From assembly GCA_947244595.1 (NCBI GenBank), contig CAMXKT010000001.1, positions 1 to 64,000 of the forward strand: a stretch of 64,000 nt of DNA. Reading direction: 5' to 3'. The position numbers and the translations under genes are program-made. A model generated the notes under the pieces. That model was given only the letters and a program-made list of their open reading frames with translations. It did not search any database and was not told the origin of the DNA. The stretch comes from an uncultured Oscillibacter sp. (GTDB taxonomy: Bacteria > Bacillota > Clostridia > Oscillospirales > Oscillospiraceae). Shown one piece after another: positions 25,487 to 34,548 of this stretch (positions are counted from its first letter, which is position 1; every line of letters starts with the position of its first letter).

Positions 25487-26674
25487 ATGCTGAACCGACT
25501 GAAAGACACCCTGGCAGACTTCATCCAGCAGGCTGATTTGGTGCTGCTGGGCCTCTGCTGCACCGCCACGCTGTACGGCATCGCGCTGGTATTCAGCGCC
25601 ACCCGGTACATGGATCCCGCCACGGGCACGCGGCGGATGATCATCCAGTGCACCGCCCTGGGCCTGGGCGTCTGCGTCTATATCTTTTTTTCCATGCTGG
25701 ACCTGGAGTCCATCACCCGAAAGTGGAAATGGATTCTGGCCTTTAACGTGGGCTTTATCCTCCTGCTGAAAACGCCCCTGGGCGTAGCGGGCAACACCGG
25801 CAACCGGGCTTGGCTGAAATTTCCCCTGATCCCCTTCCAGATCGGCCCCGCCGAGGTGGTGAAGATTACCTTCGTCCTGCTGCTGGCCAAGCAGATTGAG
25901 TGGCTGTGGGAAGAGAAGGAGGACCTGAAGTCCTTCTCCTCCGCCCTCTTTGTGGCGGGACACACCCTGGGTATCTGCGGGCTGTATTTCGTGGTCTCCC
26001 ACGACATGGGCAACGCCCTGGTCTTCCTGTTCATCTTCCTCTGCATGGCCTTTGTGGCCGGGTTCGCCCTGAGGTGGTTTTTCCTGCTGTTCGCCGGAGC
26101 CGGAGGAATCATTGCCGCCGTGCTGCTGCTGGACCTGGTGCCGAAAAACATGCAGTACATGCTGAACCGCTTCATCGTCCTCTTCGACCACAGCTTCGAC
26201 CCCCAGGGGACAGGCTGGCAGCAGACCAGAAGCCTCCTGGCCATCGGCTCCGGCGGGCTCTACGGGGAGGGCTACCTAAACGGCAGCCTGACCCAAAGCG
26301 GCAGCTGGTCTCTCCCGGCGAAGCAAACTGACCTGATCTTCTCCGCCACGGGAGAGGAGCTGGGCTTTGTGGGCTGCGTCGCCATCATGGCGCTGCTGGC
26401 GCTCATCATCTTCCGCATCCTTCTGGTGGCCCGAAGGGCCCGGACGCCCTTTTACCGCTACGTCTGCGTAGGCATGGCTTCCATTTTGATTTTCCAAACG
26501 GTCATCAACATCGGGATGTGCCTCTTTGTCATGCCCACCATCGGCATCACATTGCCCTTTTTCAGCTACGGGGGCTCCTCCGTGGTCACGCTGTACATGG
26601 CCATGGGGGTGGTCTCGGGCATCAAGAAGCGCTCCCCGGAGATGCGCCGGGTGGCCCGGTCGCCGCTGCGGTGA
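25487..26674 (+). CDS. rodA: FtsW/RodA/SpoVE-family SEDS peptidoglycan polymerase
   Basis: 395 residues and about ten membrane helices. NRAWLKFPLIPFQIGPAEVVKITFVLLLAK holds the SEDS motif around the conserved Pro-Ser/Ala-Glu, GWQQTRSLLAIGSGGLYGEGYLNGS the extracellular catalytic loop, DLIFSATGEELGFVG the next, and LPFFSYGGSSVVTLYMAMGVVSGI the C-terminal signature. SEDS proteins polymerise glycan strands from lipid II. FtsW, RodA and SpoVE are hard to tell apart; no mre or fts gene is nearby. AAGGAG precedes the ATG. Confidence 0.9.
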   Translation: MLNRLKDTLADFIQQADLVLLGLCCTATLYGIALVFSATRYMDPATGTRRMIIQCTALGLGVCVYIFFSMLDLESITRKWKWILAFNVGFILLLKTPLGVAGNTGNRAWLKFPLIPFQIGPAEVVKITFVLLLAKQIEWLWEEKEDLKSFSSALFVAGHTLGICGLYFVVSHDMGNALVFLFIFLCMAFVAGFALRWFFLLFAGAGGIIAAVLLLDLVPKNMQYMLNRFIVLFDHSFDPQGTGWQQTRSLLAIGSGGLYGEGYLNGSLTQSGSWSLPAKQTDLIFSATGEELGFVGCVAIMALLALIIFRILLVARRARTPFYRYVCVGMASILIFQTVINIGMCLFVMPTIGITLPFFSYGGSSVVTLYMAMGVVSGIKKRSPEMRRVARSPLR

Positions 26675-26689
26675 GGAAGGAGAGAGGGC

Positions 26690-27115
26690 ATGGACATCAT
26701 TGCCGGATTGAAAAGCAAGGATAACAACGAGGCGTACAGGCTGCTGCTCCTGCTTGAGCAGCACTCCGCAGAATCCAGCGAGCTCTATGGCTGCTTTACG
26801 GATTTCATCGGCCTTTTGAAAAGTAAAAGCTCCTTCGTCCAGGTTCGGGGCTTCCGCCTGGCCTGCGCTCAGGCGCGGTGGGATACGGAGAAGCGGCTTG
26901 AGCAAAACCTGGACGCGCTCTTTGCCGCGCTGTACGCCGCGAAGCCCACGGCGGCCCGGCAGTGTCTGGCGGCGCTCCAAAATGTCCTCCGCTGGAGGCC
27001 GGAGCTGGCCGGAACCATAGCGGCCGGGCTGGACGGCATGGACTTGGACAAATACAAGGACTCCATGCGGCCGCTGATCGAGAAGGATATGGCGGAGCTG
27101 AGGGCATGTCTGTAA
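26690..27115 (+). CDS. small helical, HEAT-like protein of unknown function
   Basis: 141 residues, nearly all predicted helix: KSKDNNEAYRLLLLLEQHSAESSELYGCFTDFIGLLKSKSSFVQVRGFRLACAQARWD reads like two HEAT/armadillo-type repeats, and a third follows (AARQCLAALQNVLRWRPELAGTIAAGL). HEAT proteins are binding scaffolds; no function can be assigned. It starts 16 bases after rodA behind GGAAGGAGAG and ends at a strong terminator, so the two are co-transcribed. Confidence 0.75.
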   Translation: MDIIAGLKSKDNNEAYRLLLLLEQHSAESSELYGCFTDFIGLLKSKSSFVQVRGFRLACAQARWDTEKRLEQNLDALFAALYAAKPTAARQCLAALQNVLRWRPELAGTIAAGLDGMDLDKYKDSMRPLIEKDMAELRACL

Positions 27116-27125
27116 AGCTCTAAAT

Positions 27126-27156
27126 GCCGCCCCGGAATCCCGGGGCGGCGGTTTTT
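27126..27156 (+). terminator. intrinsic terminator
   Basis: A perfect 10-bp GC stem (27126-27135 with 27140-27149), AATC loop, then GTTTTT. Confidence 0.9.
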
Positions 27157-27222
27157 CGCATAATTTCAAAGAATGGGAAAACACTACTCCCGTACCAATT
27201 CATACAGGAGGACGATTTTCCT

Positions 27223-28206
27223 ATGAAACACCATCTGACAAGAGCCGCCGCCCTGCTGGCCTTGACGGCGGTACTGCTGACCGGCAGCGCCTCGGCGCTG
27301 TTCGGCAAAAAAACCGAAGAGACCCCCCCGGAGGGCGCGCCCCAGGTCTGGGATCTGGAGATCCGCACCTACCGGGACATCCCCGGACAGGGCGAGTTCC
27401 TGGCCTCGGACCCGGAGGGGGACGAGATGACCTTCGCCCTGGCGGACGAGCCCCGGAAGGGCGTGGTGGTCATTGAGGGCAACGCCTTCACCTACACGCC
27501 GGACGAGGGCATCACCGGCTCCGACCGCTTCGCCTACACGGCCACGGACAGCCAGGGCCACGTCTCGGCCCCGGCCAAAGTCACCGTGACCATCGACAAA
27601 ACCCGTTCCGGCGTGGACTACGCCGACACCAAGGACAGTCCCGCCGCCCGGGCCGCCCAGACCTTGGCGGAGAAGGGCATCTTCACCGGCGGGAAGATCG
27701 GGGACTTCTACTACTTCCAGCCCGACCAGCCGGTGAGCCGCAGCGAGTTTCTGGCCATGGCCCTGGAGACGGCGGGACGGGAGGTCACCAGCGTCACCAT
27801 GACGGGCTTCTGTGACGATCCCGTCATCCCCACCTGGGCCAAGGCCTACGCCGCCGCCGGGGCGGCGGACGGGGTCATCCGGGGCAGCGCCACCGCCGAG
27901 GGCGTGGCCTTCCGGGGGGACGAAACCGTCACCTTCAACGAGGCGGCCACCATCCTGGACCGGGTGCTGGACCTGGGAGACGTGGACCTGGACGTGTGGT
28001 ACGCGGACCGGGGCGCGGCGCCCTCCTGGGCGGCTCAGGCCGTGGGGAACATGGAGGCGGTCAGCGTCCTCTCTGCGGGCAGCTTCGGCAGCCAGTCCAT
28101 GGAGCAGGCGGTAACCCGGGCCGACGCGGCCCAGATGCTGGAGGCAGCCGGCATCCTGCTGGAGGGCGGGGAGGAACCCCGGGGACTCTTCAGCTGGCTG
28201 GCGTAA
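27223..28206 (+). CDS. secreted Ig/cadherin-like protein with S-layer homology repeats
   Basis: 327 residues. A signal peptide (about 1-27, HHLTRAAALLALTAVLLTG..ASA) is followed by a tandem-Ig/cadherin-like domain (~45-125: FLASDPEGDEMTFALADEPRKGVVVIEGNAFTYTPDEGITGSDRFAYTATDSQG). From ~135 there are three SLH-like repeats (DTKDSPAARAAQTLAEKGIF...PVSRSEFLAMAL, PTWAKAYAAAGAADGVIRG..., WAAQAVGNMEAVSVL...VTRADAAQMLEAAG). SLH repeats bind cell-wall polymers, so the protein is probably held at the surface. AGGAGG lies 11 bases before the ATG at 27223. Confidence 0.85.
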   Translation: MKHHLTRAAALLALTAVLLTGSASALFGKKTEETPPEGAPQVWDLEIRTYRDIPGQGEFLASDPEGDEMTFALADEPRKGVVVIEGNAFTYTPDEGITGSDRFAYTATDSQGHVSAPAKVTVTIDKTRSGVDYADTKDSPAARAAQTLAEKGIFTGGKIGDFYYFQPDQPVSRSEFLAMALETAGREVTSVTMTGFCDDPVIPTWAKAYAAAGAADGVIRGSATAEGVAFRGDETVTFNEAATILDRVLDLGDVDLDVWYADRGAAPSWAAQAVGNMEAVSVLSAGSFGSQSMEQAVTRADAAQMLEAAGILLEGGEEPRGLFSWLA

Positions 28207-28237
28207 GCTTCGCTTCCGATGATAGAATAATATAGAA

Positions 28238-28267
28238 GAGCCCCCGCCGTACCCTCGGCGGGGGCTC
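28238..28267. terminator. bidirectional terminator-like hairpin
   Basis: A perfect 12-bp stem (28238-28249 with 28256-28267) and six-base loop between the convergent SLH and PTS genes. The minus-strand side runs into a T/A-rich tract, the plus-strand side has no U-run. Confidence 0.6.
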
Positions 28268-28340
28268 CTCTGTAAAGCCGCGGTCACGAACGGCGGCGCT
28301 TCTATTTACATCTCTGACATGCCGTCCCTGGTCAGGCGAA

Positions 28341-30494
<2,154 letters not shown>

Positions 30495-30594
30495 TCACAC
30501 AGTATGGCTGATATCATAAAACCCATATCGCCCGCGCCGGAAGGGGGCCGGGCCCCATGGGGTTCGCCCGAAGGCTGCCGCGGTCCCGCGGCGT

Positions 30595-31437
30595 TCACTT
30601 GTTCGCCAGGTTGATGCGCTTGAGATGGATGGTCAAATAGATGAGCTCCTCGTCGGAGACCTCCTTCTGGTAGGTGTTCCTGATATATTCTCCCACGCAC
30701 TGGGCGCATTTGTAGTGCTGCTTGCAGCTGCGGACGATCATCTCCTGGAAATCCGGGTCATAGTCCCCGGAGGGGCCCGGGGCGGCCTGGAAGAGCCGTT
30801 GGGCGAAGTAACGCAGGTGGACCACAAAGCGGTTGAAGTCCAGGGACTCCCGGTCGAAGGTCTTCTGGTAGAAGTACTCCACCACCTCCAAGGTCCCCTC
30901 GATGAGCTTGGTGATGTCCACCATGACGCTCATGGAGGTGTTCAGCTCCGCATTGACGATGTGCAGGGCGATGAAGGCCGCCTCGCTGGGGTTCAGGTTT
31001 ACCCGGGCCTCCTTCTCGATGACCCGCAGGCAGTGCTGACCCAAGTGGTACTCGGTGGGGTAGTAGCTCATAATCGCCCCCTCTAAGGGGTTGGTGAACT
31101 CGATTCCGTTTTCTTTCCGTTTGATGGCGAAGCTGATATGGTCCGCCAGGGTGACCAGCAGGGATTCGTTAAGGGGAAACGTGATCTGCGTCTTGATGTA
31201 TTCAATCAGATCCTGTGTCAGCCTCAGGTGTTCCATGGGAATCTGTTCGCACAATTCCCGCAGCTTGCGCTGTTCGGCCTTGCCCTCCATATGATAAGTC
31301 TTCTCAAACAGGGCCGGGTCTATCCGCTCTCCGATTTTCCGCTTAAAGCCCAGGCCCTTTCCCGTGACAATCATCTCGCTGCCTTTTTCATCCACCACAC
31401 AGAGGATGTTGTTATTGATGACCTTTTTGATGCGCAA
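30595..31437 (-). CDS. licT: BglG/LicT-family RNA-binding transcription antiterminator
   Basis: 280 residues: an RNA-binding CAT domain (IKKVINNNILCVVDEKGSEMIVTGKGLGFKRK), then two PTS regulation domains with their phosphorylatable His (ADHISFAIKR and HCLRVIE in PRD1; LRYFAQRLF and IYLTIHLKRI in PRD2). Unphosphorylated at the EIIB site it binds a RAT RNA and stops the overlapping terminator from forming. The gene starts with TTG (31437); G-rich bases lie eight upstream, and the preceding codons fall inside the leader terminator, so they are not translated. The RAT site at 31522-31550 shows that it controls its own operon, including the PTS gene. Confidence 0.93.
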   Translation of the reverse strand: MRIKKVINNNILCVVDEKGSEMIVTGKGLGFKRKIGERIDPALFEKTYHMEGKAEQRKLRELCEQIPMEHLRLTQDLIEYIKTQITFPLNESLLVTLADHISFAIKRKENGIEFTNPLEGAIMSYYPTEYHLGQHCLRVIEKEARVNLNPSEAAFIALHIVNAELNTSMSVMVDITKLIEGTLEVVEYFYQKTFDRESLDFNRFVVHLRYFAQRLFQAAPGPSGDYDPDFQEMIVRSCKQHYKCAQCVGEYIRNTYQKEVSDEELIYLTIHLKRINLANK

Positions 31438-31453
31438 ATCCTCTGCCCCCCTC

Positions 31454-31524
31454 AAAAAAACAAACCAACCCCGTCTTCCCATACCCGCGCGAACTGCGCG
31501 CGGGTACACACAGACAGAGTTGGT
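31454..31524 (-). terminator. LicT-controlled leader terminator
   Basis: On the minus strand a composite stem: ACCAAC pairs with GTTGGT at the base, GTCT with AGAC above it, and a 9-bp GC core (31497-31505 with 31483-31491) at the top, followed by TTGTTTTTTTG. The base of the stem begins in the last bases of the RAT (31522-31524), so the two structures exclude each other. Confidence 0.85.
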
Positions 31525-31550
31525 CAAGCCCGGCGAACCGGTAACATTCC
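31522..31550 (-). promoter_or_regulatory. RAT antiterminator RNA site for LicT
   Basis: A 29-base element on the minus strand that follows the Bacillus/enterobacterial RAT pattern: it starts GGAATGTTAC, has a CGG-TTCG-CCG top, and ends GGCTTGACC. Compared with the classical site (GGATTGTTACTG...CAGGCAAAACC) the conserved GG, TGTTAC, GGC and ACC parts are kept, while the top loop is a UUCG tetraloop. Confidence 0.88.
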
Positions 31551-31568
31551 AACATTAATTTCATTAGC

Positions 31569-31597
31569 ATGTTAACTTTCCGGCCGAAAAAAGTCAA
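31569..31597 (-). promoter_or_regulatory. promoter of the licT-PTS operon
   Basis: On the minus strand TTGACT (31592-31597), 17 bases, TAACAT (31569-31574). Transcription would begin about ten bases before the RAT. Confidence 0.65.
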
Positions 31598-31617
31598 GGA
31601 GAAATTTGTAGACCTGG

Positions 31618-32586
31618 TCAAGTTCTACTAATTACACATTTTGGGAGATGCTTTTTGGATATTACGCCAAGACAAGCCGTCTTGATGCTCTGCTCTCGAT
31701 ACAGCCTGTTATCCATCAATTCCGGGCTGTCCCCAACAAACGCCCGGGCCGCCTCTTCGTCATCCCTGAGCCGCCACATAAACCAGGCCGTCACATAGCC
31801 GTCGCCATAGTAGAGCATCTTCCCGTGGTCCATACCGGAACGCAGGGCCGTGACCGTCTCCGCCGGGATGGCGTCGGACAGGTTCTTTACACCCTCCGGG
31901 GTGATCACATCGTTCTCCAGCGCGGCCAAGATGAGCGTGGGAACGGACATTTTCCCGGGGTCGTAGTTCAGTCCGATCGCGATGGCCAGATCCAGCTGGG
32001 TGGGAGAGAGGCTGACGGCGCAAGTGTACAGATCTCCGTGGGGCTGTTCGCCGACGGCGTTGAATACGGCCACGCCGCCCTGGGAGTGGCCGGAAATCCC
32101 TATGCGCTCGGTGTCCGCCTTCTGATAGAATATGCTGTCCGGGTCGCCGTTCTGCTCCAGCAGCCAGGCCAATGTCGCGTCGGCAGAGGCCCCGGTGCAG
32201 GTGCTGGGGTCCTCATTGCCCAGTACAATAAAGCCCCAGGAGGCCAGGTGCCGGAACAGCGCCTTGTACTTGGAGGCGGCAACCCCTGTTCCATTGGCAA
32301 ACACAACCACAGGATAGGCGTTCTCTCCCAGCTCCAGGTCGGCGGGATAGAACGCCTCAAACTTTTTCCAGTCTCCAGGGGCCTCCGCCTCGGTATACTT
32401 CACTTCGTGAGCGCCCATAGATAAATATTTGGCCCCGATCTCTCCGCCGGTCTCCACTGTCTTTGTGTAGTTATTCGGAACGAAAGGCCGTACGGAGAGG
32501 TACGCCAAAAGGGCCGCGATCAGCGCGATCAGGACCAGGAGGACGATCCCCGCAGCTTTGAGGATGTTCAATATCAGCTTCATCAT
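31618..32586 (-). CDS. membrane-anchored alpha/beta hydrolase
   Basis: 322 residues. A single N-terminal membrane helix (LILNILKAAGIVLLVLIALIAALLAYLSV) anchors an alpha/beta-hydrolase domain facing outward: VVVFANGTGVAASKYKALFRHLASWGF contains the oxyanion region, ISGHSQGG (about residue 165) the nucleophile Ser, and SGMDHGKMLY a candidate catalytic His. Similar proteins include chlorophyllase- and polyester-hydrolase-like esterases. It follows the related hydrolase at 32598 by 11 bases and ends just before the licT promoter. Confidence 0.85.
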   Translation of the reverse strand: MMKLILNILKAAGIVLLVLIALIAALLAYLSVRPFVPNNYTKTVETGGEIGAKYLSMGAHEVKYTEAEAPGDWKKFEAFYPADLELGENAYPVVVFANGTGVAASKYKALFRHLASWGFIVLGNEDPSTCTGASADATLAWLLEQNGDPDSIFYQKADTERIGISGHSQGGVAVFNAVGEQPHGDLYTCAVSLSPTQLDLAIAIGLNYDPGKMSVPTLILAALENDVITPEGVKNLSDAIPAETVTALRSGMDHGKMLYYGDGYVTAWFMWRLRDDEEAARAFVGDSPELMDNRLYREQSIKTACLGVISKKHLPKCVISRT

Positions 32587-32597
32587 ATCTCAAAACC

Positions 32598-33599
32598 TCA
32601 TTTTACCGGCATATATTTTTCCAAGTATTCCTCCACGGCCTCCATCCACTGCTTGTAGAGCGCATGATCGTTTTGTAATCCGTGGCCGGAATGGGACATT
32701 TCAAAATACTTAAAATCGACGCCGTTTTCCTCCAGCGCCTCTTTCAGCCGCAGGGACGCCTTGAAAGGCTGCACGCGGTCATGGGTTCCATAGGCGACAA
32801 CGGTAGGCGGGGCGTCCGGCGTGATCCACTCAGCGGCGGAGATGGGGTTCATTTTCTCCAAATAAGAGCCGTCCTTAATTTCCTCCACCGAAAGCATCTC
32901 GCCCAGCATGGCGCTGAAAATACCCGCCGCGCCCTGATAGCTCTCCTCTGTCTCCCGGTCAAAGCCGTAGTTGTCCCAGTCCTCCCGGTAAAAACACGAG
33001 GGCCCCACCGCGCCGAAGGTCATGTTCACGGGAACCGGCGACTGACCGGCGTCCCGATAGGCGTAGATCATAGCCAACGCGTGGCCCGCCGAGCCGCCGG
33101 CGATGGCCATGCCGTCGATATGGAAGCCCTCCTCTTCCGCCGCCTCCATCACTTTGGGGATCGCGTCTCTGATTTCCTCCGACTGGGTCAGCACGCTTGC
33201 GCCGTTGGTAGTACCGCCCTCCAGTTCCGCGAACAAGGTGTAGTTGATACCCGCCGCCACATAGCCCTTTTTGCACAGCCAGGAGAGCATTTCCACATCC
33301 CCGCTTTTGTCCCCGGAGGTAAAGCCGCCCGCGTGGAGGTAAACTACAAGTCCGTAACTCTCTTTTCCGCTGTCGGCGGGCAGGTACAGGTCGAACTTGT
33401 TGGCCTCCCCCTCGCCGTAGGGCAAATCGGTCTTTAAGGCGCCAAGTTCGTCGCTCCACTGAACGGAGTAATCTTTCGCCCACCCAGGTTGGATCATAAA
33501 TTTAGAGGCGGCCCCGGCTCCAAAGGCCAATAGAAATACCAGAATTCCCATCCAGACAGGCACAGTCCTTCCCCTCTTTTCCTTCGCGGCTCTGCTCAT
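32598..33599 (-). CDS. membrane-anchored alpha/beta hydrolase, esterase/lipase type
   Basis: 333 residues with a basic N-terminus and one membrane helix (VPVWMGILVFLLAFGAGAASKF). The catalytic domain has YLHAGGFTSGDK (the HGG-type oxyanion motif of hormone-sensitive-lipase-like esterases, here HAGG), GGSAGHALAMIYAY with the nucleophile Ser in G-x-S-A-G, YGTHDRVQPF for the Asp and SHSGHGL... for the His. The natural ester is unknown. The ATG overlaps the stop of a 44-codon gene by four bases, and the hydrolase at 31618 follows. Confidence 0.85.
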   Translation of the reverse strand: MSRAAKEKRGRTVPVWMGILVFLLAFGAGAASKFMIQPGWAKDYSVQWSDELGALKTDLPYGEGEANKFDLYLPADSGKESYGLVVYLHAGGFTSGDKSGDVEMLSWLCKKGYVAAGINYTLFAELEGGTTNGASVLTQSEEIRDAIPKVMEAAEEEGFHIDGMAIAGGSAGHALAMIYAYRDAGQSPVPVNMTFGAVGPSCFYREDWDNYGFDRETEESYQGAAGIFSAMLGEMLSVEEIKDGSYLEKMNPISAAEWITPDAPPTVVAYGTHDRVQPFKASLRLKEALEENGVDFKYFEMSHSGHGLQNDHALYKQWMEAVEEYLEKYMPVK

Positions 33600-33730
33600 A
33601 AGAAATTCCCCCCAAACAGCGTGCCGCCCAGCAGCAGGTTCATAACCGCGCGAACCGCCAGCCGCCCCAGGGCAAAGGCCTCCACAGCAATAGCAAGCAA
33701 AATCAACAGTCGCTTTTGCGTCGACGTCAT
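33596..33730 (-). CDS. 44-residue membrane peptide, first gene of the hydrolase operon
   Basis: An ATG with AAGGAGG nine bases upstream opens a 44-codon frame whose TGA overlaps the ATG of the hydrolase gene (ATGA). The peptide starts MTSTQKRLLILLAIAVEAF, carries one hydrophobic segment, then a basic part and a second hydrophobic stretch (VMNLLLGGTLFGG). It may be a real small membrane protein or a translational leader. A promoter and operator lie directly upstream. Confidence 0.65.
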   Translation of the reverse strand: MTSTQKRLLILLAIAVEAFALGRLAVRAVMNLLLGGTLFGGNFL

Positions 33731-33744
33731 CTAAAACACCCTCC

Positions 33745-33773
33745 TTGACAGGCTCTCTTCTGTATGCTATGAT
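33745..33773 (+). promoter_or_regulatory. promoter of the tetR-type gene
   Basis: TTGACA (33745-33750), 17 bases, TATGAT (33768-33773), close to consensus. Confidence 0.75.
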
Positions 33774-33775
33774 GC

Positions 33776-33809
33776 GTTACAATTGTAACAGCGAAGTAAG
33801 TGTAACAGC
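33776..33809. promoter_or_regulatory. TetR operator candidates between divergent promoters
   Basis: A perfect palindrome GTTACAATTGTAAC (33776-33789) sits right after the -10 of the tetR promoter. TGTAACAGC occurs twice (33785-33793 and 33801-33809), the second copy overlapping the -10 of the hydrolase promoter. A repressor here would shut both promoters. Confidence 0.65.
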
Positions 33810-33827
33810 AGGAAATGATCTTGTCAA
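33799..33827 (-). promoter_or_regulatory. promoter of the hydrolase operon
   Basis: On the minus strand TTGACA (33822-33827), 17 bases, TACACT (33799-33804). Confidence 0.65.
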
Positions 33828-33841
33828 TGGAGGCGGCAAAA

Positions 33842-34366
33842 ATGGAACAAAGGGCGAAAAATGTTTCACCGTTCAGCAACGAGAGCCGCAACGCCTATGT
33901 GGTGGAACATCTCACCAGCTCCATGCTGGCGCTGCTGAAAGAAAAGCCCATCGGCGAAATTTCTATCAGCGAACTGTGCGGCATGGCGGGCGTGGGGCGA
34001 ACATCTTTTTACCGCAATTACAAGGAAAAGGAAGATATCATCAAGGCGCACATTGAACACCTATTTCAAGATTGGGTGAGCAAATGGAAAGAGGCCCCCG
34101 GCCTTTCCGTCAGAGAAACGGTCCGGATCGTGTTTTCCCATTTCGAGGCGAACCGGGAATTTTACGCCCTGTTAAACGAAAGAGGATTGGTGTATCTCCT
34201 CAAAGACATCATTTTGGACCTGTGCGGCTTTGACCCGGATCAGGAGATGCCCGCCGCTTATTCCTCCGCCTACGCCGCCTTCTTTTTGTACGGCTGGATC
34301 GAGGTCTGGTTCCGGCGGGGCATGCGGGACTCAGCGGAGGAATTGATCGCTTACCTTCCCCGGTAA
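33842..34366 (+). CDS. TetR-family transcription repressor
   Basis: 174 residues. The N-terminal HTH (VVEHLTSSMLALLKEKPIGEISISELCGMAGVGRTSFYRNYKEKEDII) is a typical TetR DNA-binding domain; the C-terminal half (ETVRIVFSHFEANREFYALLNERG...AYAAFFLYGWIEVWFRRGM) is the ligand and dimer domain of the TetR_C_7-like group. Divergent from the hydrolase operon across a shared palindromic region, so it most likely represses that operon and itself. GGAGG eight bases before 33842 fixes the start. Confidence 0.9.
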   Translation: MEQRAKNVSPFSNESRNAYVVEHLTSSMLALLKEKPIGEISISELCGMAGVGRTSFYRNYKEKEDIIKAHIEHLFQDWVSKWKEAPGLSVRETVRIVFSHFEANREFYALLNERGLVYLLKDIILDLCGFDPDQEMPAAYSSAYAAFFLYGWIEVWFRRGMRDSAEELIAYLPR

Positions 34367-34394
34367 AACGCTCCGGCAGCAGACCTCAACAAAC

Positions 34395-34425
34395 TGGGGA
34401 GCGGCGCTTTCTGCGCCGCTCCCCA
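34395..34425. terminator. terminator hairpin after tetR
   Basis: A perfect 13-bp stem (34395-34407 with 34413-34425) and TTTCT loop between the convergent tetR and GH36 genes. No strong U-run. Confidence 0.65.
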
Positions 34426-34428
34426 CTG

Positions 34429-34548
34429 TTATTCCACTCGCTCCAGCTCCACCAGCACGCTGCAGTAATCCGACAGCGGCGCTTCCATCAAAACGCCGCC
34501 CCGCATCCAGCCCACGCCGGAACGGACCTCGCCGCTCTCCCGGTTTTA
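34429..34548 (-). pseudogene. detached C-terminus of the second GH36 gene after an in-frame TAA
   Basis: Reading on in the same frame past the TAA at 34546-34548 gives 39 more residues ending at another TAA (34429-34431). They read NRESGEVRSGVGWMRGG and LSDYCSVLVELERVE, matching the end of the GH36 C-terminal beta-domain (GEVYSG...LM..G....DF.S...V). With them the protein would have about 724 residues, the usual family length. A single C-to-T change in a CAA codon would create the stop. Confidence 0.75.
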
